A stretch of DNA of 24,783 nt, taken from the NCBI GenBank assembly GCA_002360535.1, contig DEQR01000030.1:1-24783 (forward strand), in the 5' to 3' direction. The translations under genes were made by a program, and so were the position numbers. The notes beneath the pieces are model-generated. The model ran no database searches. It was not told the DNA's origin and saw only the letters and a program-made list of their open reading frames with translations. This DNA comes from Thiobacillus sp. UBA3361 (GTDB taxonomy: Bacteria > Pseudomonadota > Gammaproteobacteria > Burkholderiales > Thiobacillaceae). Below, piece by piece: positions 16,043-24,558 of this stretch. The number at the start of each line of letters is the position of its first letter. Position 1 is the stretch's first letter.

Positions 16043-16582
16043 CTATTTGTAAATATTGCAGCCGGCCTTGATTGCATCCTGGTTGGTAGTGCGCACCTTG
16101 CCGGCCACATATACCTGGTAGCCAGACAACGCAGCGGTCTTGAGCCCCCCGATCTGGAGCTTGCAACTCGATGTGGCGCATTTCAGGGCTGAGTATTTTC
16201 CAGTTGCGATGCCGACGGTCTGGTATGGAACCCACATCACTCCGTCATTGTTGTTATATGTCTTGACCGAAATGATACCGCTATTGCAGTTAAAGAGCGT
16301 TAATGGTCCGCCCTGTGCCTTGTAGGGATCTGAATTAGGCGCAACTGGCGTGGTGGTGGTTTGGGGACGGAAGGGAATGGCTGCATCGTCGCTGGTGTCG
16401 ATCTTGTTTTTGGAAAGATCCACATTAGCAGGCACTTTATCATCCGCAAACACGTTCGAGCCCGGTTCTTTGGCGGAGAACTCTTTTATTTCTTCTACAC
16501 CTGATCGTGCTAGAACCGCCTGCGCGGGAATCAAGACAAAGCCGGCAACCAGTGCGATACGACGCAAACCATTTTTATTCAT
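16043..16582 (-). CDS. Small exported protein with four cysteines (cluster gene D)
   Basis: I recognise no family. The 179-aa product has a signal peptide (MNKNGLRR basic start, hydrophobic IALVAGFVLIPA, cleavage probably after AVLA or AQA). A polar, probably unstructured segment follows (about 30-90, including FRPQTTTTPVAP), then a beta-rich C-terminal domain (about 91-179). That domain holds C99, C135, C140 and C175, which could form two disulfides. The ATG at 16582 follows a perfect AGGAGG at 8 nt; the 7-codon upstream extension is unnecessary. It is the last gene of the four-gene - strand cluster, 242 nt after gene C. That gap may contain its own promoter, though I could not identify one. 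It may be a minor secreted component or effector. Confidence 0.8.
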   Translation of the reverse strand: MNKNGLRRIALVAGFVLIPAQAVLARSGVEEIKEFSAKEPGSNVFADDKVPANVDLSKNKIDTSDDAAIPFRPQTTTTPVAPNSDPYKAQGGPLTLFNCNSGIISVKTYNNNDGVMWVPYQTVGIATGKYSALKCATSSCKLQIGGLKTAALSGYQVYVAGKVRTTNQDAIKAGCNIYK

Positions 16583-16824
16583 TTCGAGCCTCCTATTGAA
16601 CAAACTGCAGTTAGGGGTGAAACACTACAGCATCAACTAATCAAATAAAGCTGATAAACCTGCTTGGCAACAAATCCTACTCGTGGAATAAGGTACTCTA
16701 TATGCGCCAAGACCCACTGCCAACTTTACCGAGTAGGCTCAATGCATCTCCACCGTGTGCATAGGGTGAACCCCGCGAATCAGGCACTCTGTTGCAGTTG
16801 TCGGCCAAACGGATTGCCAGGCTG

Positions 16825-19272
16825 CTACTGCGGCCTGAAAATTACGCCCGACTCGATCGTCCACGGTCTCCCCTGAGCATCAGCGGCCACCGAGCTTACG
16901 CTGGTCCGATTGACACGGTCAAAGGACTTGTTGGTTTCATTCCACTTGAACAGGTTATTACCGGTATCGGTAATGTAAGCAGCACCGGTAGGGCCGATGG
17001 CCACCCAATTCGCATCCTGCTTCTGCGGCTTTCCACCGCCGGGAAGTGGTAAAAACTTCTTGCCATCATGCCGCCATATCCTGTTGTCGGTCGTGATGAC
17101 CCAAGGGTTGCCATTCGGATCGACGGCAACTTTGGAGAACAAGTATTCATCACTGAATAGGACAAATACCCGCTTGTTCTCGTCGTAGCGGTACAAACTA
17201 CGCGCAGCAGGAGGGTCCGCAGTTGTTCTGATAATGGCGAAGACGGAATTGTTTGCGCCAATACTGAAGTGATAACAGATATCCTGCATTATACCTCCTT
17301 CAATAAAAGGCGCTTGCCAGTTGTTAGTATTGGGTGCGGTTTGCCGGTAACAGCCCAGACCGCCGCTGTTGTAGTGCCATAACCTGCCGTTGGATTCCGC
17401 AGTAGTCCAGAAGTTAACAACTCCCGAGGGCTGGCTGGCACTCAACTCAAACCTGCTTGTTTTGGGATTGTATCGGTACAGTTCTCCGGGAAATGGCGAT
17501 GACTGTGCATAGACTACACCATCAGCACCCACTGAAATGGTAAGGGCTGTTTCACCGACTGGCATGGGTGCCTTTTGGAACAAAATGGACTTGGTAAAGG
17601 TAAACGTACTGACGGGCGATCTAGATGTTTTCGCCGAGGCCGCAAGGATCTCTTCGGCATCATCCAGTTCATACCGTTCAAAAAACCGGGATGAATAAAT
17701 CGCACCGTTCTTGTCGATGACCCATGGCCGACCCGTCGGGCCCACGGCCACAATCGTTGTAGGGATGAAGGTATTGATCCGTTCCCATGTTTCCCCGGTA
17801 GTATCCCAGCGGTACAGGTGCTGATCGGCATCGGTCATGAAGACCGAGTTGTCCGGGCCGATTGCGATACTGGTCCCCTTGCGCGGTGTCCTAGTGCACG
17901 AATCCGGAATACAGCGAAAGATGGAATTATCCTTGCGTATGGTCCAGGGATTGCCCTGGGGATCAACAGCGATTCGGCTACCTTTGATGCTTTGCGGCAG
18001 CCTGGCAAAGCGATTCAGTTGGGGGTCATAGCGGTAAACGGTCTCGTCAGCATCCGTGATCATTACCGTGCCTTCGTAACCTACGGCAATGTCAACGGCC
18101 TTGCCGGGTACGGTTGTCCAGAGGGTGCCGTCGAAGCGGTAAATCGTCCCCCCGCTCAGCCCCCACGGATTGCCAGCGCGATCCACTGCAATGCGACTCA
18201 GGGCGCCGGGAAACTCGACAAACGCCTTGTTGATGGGGCTCCAGCGCAGCAACTGGCCGTCCGGCCCGCTCACGAACACGCTGCCATCAGCGCCGATGGC
18301 CAGTTCACTGGCATATCCCCTTACCTTTACAAACTCGTATGGCTCCGTACTGGTAACAATGGCTGGATCGCCCGGTCGACGCACAGCGGATTCCGCGGGC
18401 GCAGCCGCCCTGCGCTCTTTCTCTTCCTCATCCTCAAACAGATCAGACGCTAGGATGGCACCCTCTGTCGAAACGTACCAAGGCTTGCCGTTTGGCCCGA
18501 CGGCCGCCAGCGCGGATTGGTTGATGTTGGCCACCCCTGTCCAGCCCTTGTGTTTAGGGTCCCACTGGTAGAGGCGCCTATCCGTGCCGCTGATGAAGAC
18601 GCTTCCCTCCGGGCCGATGGCGATATCGGCGGCGCTGCCCGGCAGCACGATCCATTGTTGTTCCGCCAGATGCCATATCTTGCCTTCGGCGGAGACCACC
18701 CATGGCGAGCCTTTCGCGTCGATGGCAATACGTGCGGCAGAGTCTGGTTGGGTTACACCGGATTGAAATGCTTGCCATGCCTGCCTGTTCTCATCCCAGT
18801 ACATGGTCTTGCCATTGCGGGCGATAATGGCAACATAAGTGTTTTCTTCATCACCCGCGCTGGAAATATCGACTGCTTCACCAGGCATGGCTTTCCACCA
18901 AGCGCCGGTATATTGAAAAACCCTGCCTTCGGCATCAATGGCCCAAGCGGTCCCCTGCGGTGTCAATGCTACCCTTTCAAACTTTCCGGATAGTGCGCCC
19001 CAGGTTTGTTGAAAGGTTTTTCCCCAAAACCAAACATGCCCAGTAGCATCGATGGCTACGACATGACCTTTGGCATTGATCGCAATATCCTTTGCCTTGC
19101 CCGGGATCAAGGTCCACTGAAAAGCGATTTCACCTTCACCCAGAACCACTGATCTTGCGAGTGCCACACCCAGTACGCCCAGCGTCAGCGCAAGAAGCAG
19201 TAATAGAGTGGAAGCAAATCTCCAGAACGCCACTCTTCCGCTCAGCCGGGCGGTGCTGTCATTTGTTACCAC
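16825..19272 (-). CDS. Exported or membrane-anchored protein of three tectonin-type beta-propellers (cluster gene C)
   Basis: The 815-aa product starts with a basic segment and one long hydrophobic stretch (residues about 18-38), a signal peptide with possible cleavage after ALA, or an anchor. The rest consists of short repeats with the tectonin pattern, for example IAIGPEGSVFISGTDRRLYQW, IAVDRAGNPW and IAIGPDNSVFMTDADQHLYRW. The repeats fall into three blocks: about 41-275, 312-528 and 556-815. Blocks 1 and 2 each close with AVGP-x-G-x-PW followed by G-A-I and an acidic linker (DLFEDEEEKERR, FFERYELDDAEE). Block 3 ends AADAQGRPWTIESGVIF at the stop. Tectonin propellers in other proteins bind carbohydrate, including LPS. 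The start is GTG with a weak ribosome-binding site; TGA lies two codons upstream in frame. It begins 33 nt after gene B. Confidence 0.85.
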   Translation of the reverse strand: MVTNDSTARLSGRVAFWRFASTLLLLLALTLGVLGVALARSVVLGEGEIAFQWTLIPGKAKDIAINAKGHVVAIDATGHVWFWGKTFQQTWGALSGKFERVALTPQGTAWAIDAEGRVFQYTGAWWKAMPGEAVDISSAGDEENTYVAIIARNGKTMYWDENRQAWQAFQSGVTQPDSAARIAIDAKGSPWVVSAEGKIWHLAEQQWIVLPGSAADIAIGPEGSVFISGTDRRLYQWDPKHKGWTGVANINQSALAAVGPNGKPWYVSTEGAILASDLFEDEEEKERRAAAPAESAVRRPGDPAIVTSTEPYEFVKVRGYASELAIGADGSVFVSGPDGQLLRWSPINKAFVEFPGALSRIAVDRAGNPWGLSGGTIYRFDGTLWTTVPGKAVDIAVGYEGTVMITDADETVYRYDPQLNRFARLPQSIKGSRIAVDPQGNPWTIRKDNSIFRCIPDSCTRTPRKGTSIAIGPDNSVFMTDADQHLYRWDTTGETWERINTFIPTTIVAVGPTGRPWVIDKNGAIYSSRFFERYELDDAEEILAASAKTSRSPVSTFTFTKSILFQKAPMPVGETALTISVGADGVVYAQSSPFPGELYRYNPKTSRFELSASQPSGVVNFWTTAESNGRLWHYNSGGLGCYRQTAPNTNNWQAPFIEGGIMQDICYHFSIGANNSVFAIIRTTADPPAARSLYRYDENKRVFVLFSDEYLFSKVAVDPNGNPWVITTDNRIWRHDGKKFLPLPGGGKPQKQDANWVAIGPTGAAYITDTGNNLFKWNETNKSFDRVNRTSVSSVAADAQGRPWTIESGVIFRPQ

Positions 19273-19305
19273 GAGTCATGTCCGATACTGTTGATTGGAC
19301 ATTTT

Positions 19306-21252
19306 TTAGTAGTAAAGGAAGCCCACAACCTCTCTTAGCCGCTTTTCACGAAACTTCTCCATGCTCTCAGGCATGGCGCCGATGTCACCTATGCGAAACT
19401 CGTTGAACAAGACATCCTGATCCAGCTTTTTGAAAATCAACTGGGTATTTGAATACTTGGGGAACCAAAGCGGATGACGTAGACGAAGCCGTTTTACGGC
19501 CTCGGAATCCTCACCACCAGTTATATCGCCATCCGCGTATGGATCGTATCCAAGCTGAGCCCGTCTGGGTGTCAACATAATAATGACGGATTTCTCGTAA
19601 TTACGTGTGGCGTTCCTTGAGAAGACATATTGAACAAGAGGGATATCCTGCAGCAAGGGAACGCCATCCCTGTTAATCTCGGTTTCACGCTCACTCAGAC
19701 CACTCAAGATCAGGGTTTGGCCGAGCTTCATGGCAACATGCGCGTTGACAATTGTTTTGGATGTATCCAACCGGAAAGTAAACAGGACCGAACTACTGGG
19801 CTGGGTCAAGAATGTTCGCTCGGCAGTTACATGGAGCAATATCACACCATTGGGTGCAAACTCGGGGGTGACGCTGAGTTTGACACCGACTTCCTTTTGC
19901 ACTTGAACCGCATCACCATTGCCGCCGGAAGTTGCCGCAGCAGCGATCTCCACACCCGAGAAAAACTCGGACTTTTGTCCAGAACGTGCTACCAGGGTAG
20001 GTCTGGCGAGCACCTCGTTCCGACCGCTTTGAGAATTCGCAATATTGAGGCTGTATGAAACTGCAGGCATAGTAATGAGACTGGTGACCGTTTTGGTATC
20101 CAAACTTGAAGCTGGCGTAATGTAATCCACTAGTTTGCTGTTCAAACGGCTGTATCCGGGGGATTGGTCCAGTGGGTTGCCAAATTGCAGTTGGAGCCCC
20201 TTGAGCAGATTTACACCCATCGACTTGCCCGAATCCTCCTCAGTCCCAATGATGACGACATCGACGATAACCATCTTGTCATCAACAAAGGCATTGTTGA
20301 TGGGTGTTGGAGTCTGAATAGCAGGAGATGTTTGCTCAATAGCTGGCGATGATTCAGATGCAGTAGAAGGCAACAAAGCTGGTGACGGCTGAAATGCAGG
20401 AGATGGCACTAATGCCGGTGACGAATCTGAGATCTTGATGAGCTTTCCTGCTGCCTGATAGGTATCAGCCCATTTATCCAGCCTTGCGTCCAGCTGCCTA
20501 ACCTTGGACTTTTCGGCTGAATTATCACTGTACTTGGTAAAATAATCACGTGCTGCCACAGGTTCGTTCAACGCCGCCTTGTTCAGGGCAGACATGCGCA
20601 GTAGTTCCAGATATTCGGCCGGACTTGAACCATCTTGCTCATGCAGTTCCCTGAGGCGTGTCAAAGCAGCCTCGGCCGCTAACGGATCGTGGCTGTAGTA
20701 GGCAGCGGCTGCCAGTTGATAAAGGATGTCCCTGTCTTCGGGTTGCAGCATGGCAGCACGGGCGAACTGATCCCGGGCCGCCGAGTAACGGCGTTGCTCA
20801 AAAAGCAGTTGGCCGTATTGAGAAGAAAATACTGCATTGGTGGTGTCAAACTGAATGGCCAGTTTGTATCCCTCCTCGGCAAGCTCAATGTATTGGCTTT
20901 CGCCTTGCTGCGCGCGCATATGGTACGTCAGCGCATTCAGCATATTCAGATATGGATTGGTAATGTCTGTCTTGAGTGCCTTATTGAAACTGTCTGACGC
21001 ATCCGCAAGCCTATTCTCCTCCAGCGCCTTAAGACCTTCCGCAGCCAATTTCCGTGTGGGTGTGGTGAGCCTTTCGGGAGGGATTGCCGATAAAAACCTC
21101 TCCCGATCAATCTGGGTCGCATGCGCCTGCCCCTTTTCTGGCAGGCTATGACATCCGGTCAGCGAAGCCAGTGAAATGGCTATTGCCGTATGCAAGCATA
21201 ATTGGCTAATAGTATGGGGTATTCTGCGCGCGCCGAAATTACTATTAATCAT
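19306..21252 (-). CDS. Lipoprotein with TPR repeats and a secretin domain (cluster gene B)
   Basis: The 648-aa product is a probable outer-membrane secretin. The signal peptide ends in a lipobox, LTGC, with the lipidated cysteine at C34 and no Asp at +2, which favours outer-membrane sorting. Residues about 65-245 are TPR-like helical repeats (GLKALEENRLADASDSFNKA; QYGQLLFEQRRYSAARDQFA). A Ser/Pro/Ala linker (about 277-317) follows. Residues about 326-565 are the secretin core: VLARPTLVARSGQKSEFFSG, VGVKLSVTPEF, AMKLGQTLILSGLSE, GVPLLQDIPLVQYVFS and SVIIMLTPRR. An ~80-residue tail is unfamiliar. Standard N0/N1 domains are not evident, and TPRs occupy their place. The ATG at 21252 follows GAGGAAGGA; an upstream ATG at 21300 would spoil the signal peptide. 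No secretion ATPase or inner-membrane platform gene is in the window. Confidence 0.9.
   Translation of the reverse strand: MINSNFGARRIPHTISQLCLHTAIAISLASLTGCHSLPEKGQAHATQIDRERFLSAIPPERLTTPTRKLAAEGLKALEENRLADASDSFNKALKTDITNPYLNMLNALTYHMRAQQGESQYIELAEEGYKLAIQFDTTNAVFSSQYGQLLFEQRRYSAARDQFARAAMLQPEDRDILYQLAAAAYYSHDPLAAEAALTRLRELHEQDGSSPAEYLELLRMSALNKAALNEPVAARDYFTKYSDNSAEKSKVRQLDARLDKWADTYQAAGKLIKISDSSPALVPSPAFQPSPALLPSTASESSPAIEQTSPAIQTPTPINNAFVDDKMVIVDVVIIGTEEDSGKSMGVNLLKGLQLQFGNPLDQSPGYSRLNSKLVDYITPASSLDTKTVTSLITMPAVSYSLNIANSQSGRNEVLARPTLVARSGQKSEFFSGVEIAAAATSGGNGDAVQVQKEVGVKLSVTPEFAPNGVILLHVTAERTFLTQPSSSVLFTFRLDTSKTIVNAHVAMKLGQTLILSGLSERETEINRDGVPLLQDIPLVQYVFSRNATRNYEKSVIIMLTPRRAQLGYDPYADGDITGGEDSEAVKRLRLRHPLWFPKYSNTQLIFKKLDQDVLFNEFRIGDIGAMPESMEKFREKRLREVVGFLYY
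20314..20421 (-). repeat. Degenerate 18-nt tandem repeats encoding the S-P-A linker of gene B
   Basis: On the coding strand about six successive units of 18 nt (one of 21 nt) each encode a variant of S-P-A-x-x-P: SPALVP, SPAFQP, SPALLP, STASES, SPAIEQT, SPAIQ. This forms a flexible spacer between the TPR region and the secretin domain. Synonymous differences between units (TCA/TCT/TCG, CCG/CCT/CCA) argue for an old expansion. Confidence 0.7.
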
Positions 21253-21426
21253 ATTGTTGCATCCTTCCTCTTTGAATGGGCGTTTAGAGGTTGTTAACAC
21301 GGCTGTTCTACATCAAGGCCTCATTTTCGACTCTCTGCCACGGCTTCAATACAATAGCCCTGCCCTTCGCGCCACCAAGCAGGAGAATGTAAAGCGCTGT
21401 ACGTTACCGCACTGCGTATCCGAACA

Positions 21427-24018
21427 TTATTTTGCCAATGCCTGACGAGCCGATGTCGCAATAAGAGTCGGCGACAGAGGCATGGTTTCCGCCGACGTGA
21501 TCATGATCCATTGGCGCACGAACTCACCCTTGCCTTCATCAGTCGCCAGCATACGCTTCAGATCAACCGGCTGCTTTGCAGTGGCCAGATTCGTCTGCAG
21601 AATTGGCAAAGCGTTTTCTTGCTTGGCCACATGCTCAATGATGAGCGTCAAACCCTCGATGAAGACGACTATGACAATTTGGGGACCTGCTCCCATGAAC
21701 TTGGTCATGATCTGTGCAGATGCCCTCGCCGAAGCAGTTGCTGTCTTTGCGGCAAACCGCTTGGCAACCAGAGTAGCCAAACGGCCGGCGGGTACATCAT
21801 CAAAGTGATAATAGCCAAACGGGAATAACGTTTGCAATGCGGAATTACTCAATAGGGCGGCCGAAGCCAGAGAACTAAGCCCGACACCGCCTAACAATCC
21901 ACCAAGAAATGTCGAGGCGGTAATCTCCTCATAATCCGGGGGTACAGGGCCAATATAAAAAGCACTCGCCAAACCACGTCTTTCATGCTCTGCTCTTCCG
22001 TAGTCATCGGCTTTTTTCCAGGCTGTATAGGCATCTATTGCATCCTGTGCGACAAAAGTCCGGAAATTCCGGATGGCCTCTGCCATGCTGTTTGCAAGCC
22101 TTTTATCAGCTGCAGTCGCATTTGCAGGCTTTAGCGCAGCATTCATCACGCGTGACATTACCGCCAAATTAAGCACGCTGCTCGTCTCGGGAGATGTTGC
22201 AATCTCTTCCCAAACCTCTTTCTGGAAATCGGCTGGTTTCTTGTTCACCTGCAGTGCAAGATCCGCAGCGATGGTATCGATTGATTTGCGGCTCTTGATC
22301 ACCTCTAGCGCTACTTGTTCAGCCCCATCCAGACCAAACAGGCCGAGATGATTCCAGGTGGCACTTTCCCATTTGATCAGTGAATGCTGGCAGGCATCGG
22401 CAGCATAGACAGCCGCGGTAGTTCTTGTCGAACCAGTAGGGCACTTCCAGCAGGTTGCCACATCCCCCGGCTTGATTACCGGCTTGCCTCCTTTCGTCAG
22501 TTCGTCATTGCGCGCCTTTAGCGCCGCTGCAACTCTTTTGTCTTTGGAATTGACAAAGTCGAAAATCTGGTCAGCCGGACAACTCAGGCTTTGAGTTTTG
22601 GTTGCTTTTGCAAAAACAAAGCCCCCATCCTTCTCACAGGCAGTGTTGCCGTCGATCGCGAAGACCGTACGGTCCCACGCGGTCGGACAGGCCCAGCAGC
22701 CGCCTCCGGCTGATATATCCTGCGTGCCCTTGATTTTCATGTCCTTGATTTCTCCGGGGCCACATACGGCTTTCTTGACCACCGTGGCAGGCGATTGTTT
22801 CTCAGTAATTCCCTTGGAACAGGCCTTACCAGTATTGATGGGGTGGCCAGTTCGTACGTAACCACTGGGGCATGACCAGCAATTACCTCCATTCCACCCA
22901 TCCCAAAATGTGCCGCCGCCACACTCGTGTGGCCATATGGTCCGTTTCCCTTTATTGGCGGCAACGAGATCATCATGGGCAGGAACAAAGCATGCGTTTG
23001 GTGCCCCCACATGTGCTGCCGACCGCTTGTAGCCTTGGGGGCAACTCCAGCACTCCCCGTCACGGATCGGATCGAAGAAACTGCCATCGGGGCAAAGCTT
23101 CCCCATGAATTGGGCCGGACCAAATTCGCCTCTGGCATTGGGGTCTCTCTTCCGGCAGGCACGGGCGTTATCAATTTCCGCTGTCGAGCGTTCGTAACCA
23201 GCCGGACAACTCCAGCACGACCATGAACCAAGGTCGAAGAAACTCCCGCTCGGACAATTTCCCACGGCATTGTCGATCAACTTGGCCGGTTCATTGCCGC
23301 AAGCCTTCTGACCAGGCATACCGCACGTAGCCCGTGACTCGCCCACCTTGCCAAAAAGTCCTCTAACGGGGACTCTAATTGTCAAATCATTAGTGGGTGT
23401 GCCAGTGTTTGATAGGGTTATCGAACTTGGATTAGTCGTATTCGGTTTGATCTGCTGGTTGGAGTTTAACGGCAAGCTGTTTTGGATAGTCCCCGTTGAA
23501 ACCAATGTGAGCGATTGTCCGGCATCGTAAGCGGTGAGCTTCCAGAACTGCCCGGAATAATTTCCAGTACCCCCCAGAAATGGATCATGGGGTGGATTGC
23601 CAGAAGTGTCTAGTGACTTGGCATTGGTCTGGTACATATTGGAAAGCCTGTAGTAACCGTTCCCAGTCGGTATGAGTTTCCAGAACTGGCCAGTATAATT
23701 GCCAGTGGGTCGAATATTGGGTGCCTTGGCATCGCTGTCTATTGACATCCCGTCGCCAAGCGAGGCATTGGTGATACGGTAGTAACCGTTGCCCAAGTTC
23801 TTGAACATCCAAAGCTGTTTCTGGCCGCTGTCACGTTTGGCCATTTGCAGCGTGCCATTGTCGCCAGAAGTTAAAACCATATCTTCTTTCAAATATGAAT
23901 TGCTCAGAAGATACGTCGTTTTGGGATCCGGGAATACAACTTGCCCAGATGCGAAATTACTGACACCCGAGAAAAGCACAAAGGGGACAAACAGCCAGAA
24001 ATGAAATCCAAACTTCAT
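21427..24018 (-). CDS. Large exported protein: ricin-type lectin domain, five four-cysteine repeats, hydrophobic C-terminus (cluster gene A)
   Basis: The 863-aa product begins with a signal peptide (MKFGFHFWLFVPFVLF, cleavage near ASG before QVVFPD). Residues about 34-165 resemble a ricin-type beta-trefoil, with repeated GNGYYR and GQFWKL (QxW) elements. Residues 255-543 hold five cysteine repeats, each ending C-W-x-C-P-x(15)-C with identical 16-residue spacing (C268/271/288, 323/326/343, 380/383/400, 441/444/461, 523/526/543) plus one leading cysteine. Residues about 550-690 look helical. Hydrophobic stretches at about 701-733 and 778-798 could insert in a membrane. I recognise no family for the whole. 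The ATG at 24018 has GGGAGG upstream; the frame is open to 24075 but that extension lacks a proper signal peptide. It is the first cluster gene, 174 nt before gene B. Possible roles are adhesin or secreted toxin. Confidence 0.85.
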   Translation of the reverse strand: MKFGFHFWLFVPFVLFSGVSNFASGQVVFPDPKTTYLLSNSYLKEDMVLTSGDNGTLQMAKRDSGQKQLWMFKNLGNGYYRITNASLGDGMSIDSDAKAPNIRPTGNYTGQFWKLIPTGNGYYRLSNMYQTNAKSLDTSGNPPHDPFLGGTGNYSGQFWKLTAYDAGQSLTLVSTGTIQNSLPLNSNQQIKPNTTNPSSITLSNTGTPTNDLTIRVPVRGLFGKVGESRATCGMPGQKACGNEPAKLIDNAVGNCPSGSFFDLGSWSCWSCPAGYERSTAEIDNARACRKRDPNARGEFGPAQFMGKLCPDGSFFDPIRDGECWSCPQGYKRSAAHVGAPNACFVPAHDDLVAANKGKRTIWPHECGGGTFWDGWNGGNCWSCPSGYVRTGHPINTGKACSKGITEKQSPATVVKKAVCGPGEIKDMKIKGTQDISAGGGCWACPTAWDRTVFAIDGNTACEKDGGFVFAKATKTQSLSCPADQIFDFVNSKDKRVAAALKARNDELTKGGKPVIKPGDVATCWKCPTGSTRTTAAVYAADACQHSLIKWESATWNHLGLFGLDGAEQVALEVIKSRKSIDTIAADLALQVNKKPADFQKEVWEEIATSPETSSVLNLAVMSRVMNAALKPANATAADKRLANSMAEAIRNFRTFVAQDAIDAYTAWKKADDYGRAEHERRGLASAFYIGPVPPDYEEITASTFLGGLLGGVGLSSLASAALLSNSALQTLFPFGYYHFDDVPAGRLATLVAKRFAAKTATASARASAQIMTKFMGAGPQIVIVVFIEGLTLIIEHVAKQENALPILQTNLATAKQPVDLKRMLATDEGKGEFVRQWIMITSAETMPLSPTLIATSARQALAK

Positions 24019-24558
24019 ACTTGCCTCCCTAGGGAAACGGTGGTGAATTCGCTGCCGTGTTCGGATGTGACACATAACACATTGATTTCTTTGTCACTCC
24101 CCGTGGGAGAAAGAATTGAACAATGGTTCCCTAGGTCCTTGCGTTGGGATAGTAAATTCAAAGGGTCTTTCTTGCCACCCGCGGGTACCACCCTCAATCC
24201 CAGAGCGACCATGTTTCCGCAGCCTCCGAGCATAACTATTCCTCCTGAGCCTGCCAACTACTCATCCGAATGCCGCCGGCTGTGGGCCCACACCCAGCGT
24301 GTCGGATTCAGTCTGCTCCCACTTATAACTCTTGACAATGGCATGAGGGGCGATGAAAGAACCTTGAGGTGCGCTCGATTCCAGATATGGATATCTCGTT
24401 AGGGGCTATATCCAAACGACCCTTCAAAGGCATGTATTGGATCAATGAGGCCTGCGGCTTTGACGAATCGGCGAAATGCGCATCTTATGACCCGAATCGG
24501 GTCCTAATCTGGTCATATAGCAGGGATTCGCGCGTCCTTTGGCGAATTGCGGACGAAC
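24019..24558. other. Gene-free region upstream of cluster gene A
   Basis: I find no convincing gene in these 540 nt; the short open frames on both strands lack ribosome-binding sites and family features. The region should hold the promoter for gene A, but I see no clear -35/-10 pair. Two palindromic sites stand out. One is a CRP/FNR-like TGTGA-CACATA-ACACA at 24066-24081 (second half one mismatch from TCACA), about 50 nt before the start codon. The other is a 15-nt palindrome, GACCCGA-A-TCGGGTC, at 24489-24503. The outer end of the adjacent IS remnant must also lie here, but I could not locate a terminal inverted repeat. Confidence 0.5.

Noticed and set aside
16676..16737. 8-bp inverted repeat CCTACTCG/CGAGTAGG between genes C and D
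   Set aside because: The 46-nt separation and short arms make it a weak candidate for a hairpin or IS end.
17818..18453. 211-aa + strand open frame within the tectonin gene
   Set aside because: It is the complement of regular repeat coding sequence; no start signal and no recognisable product.
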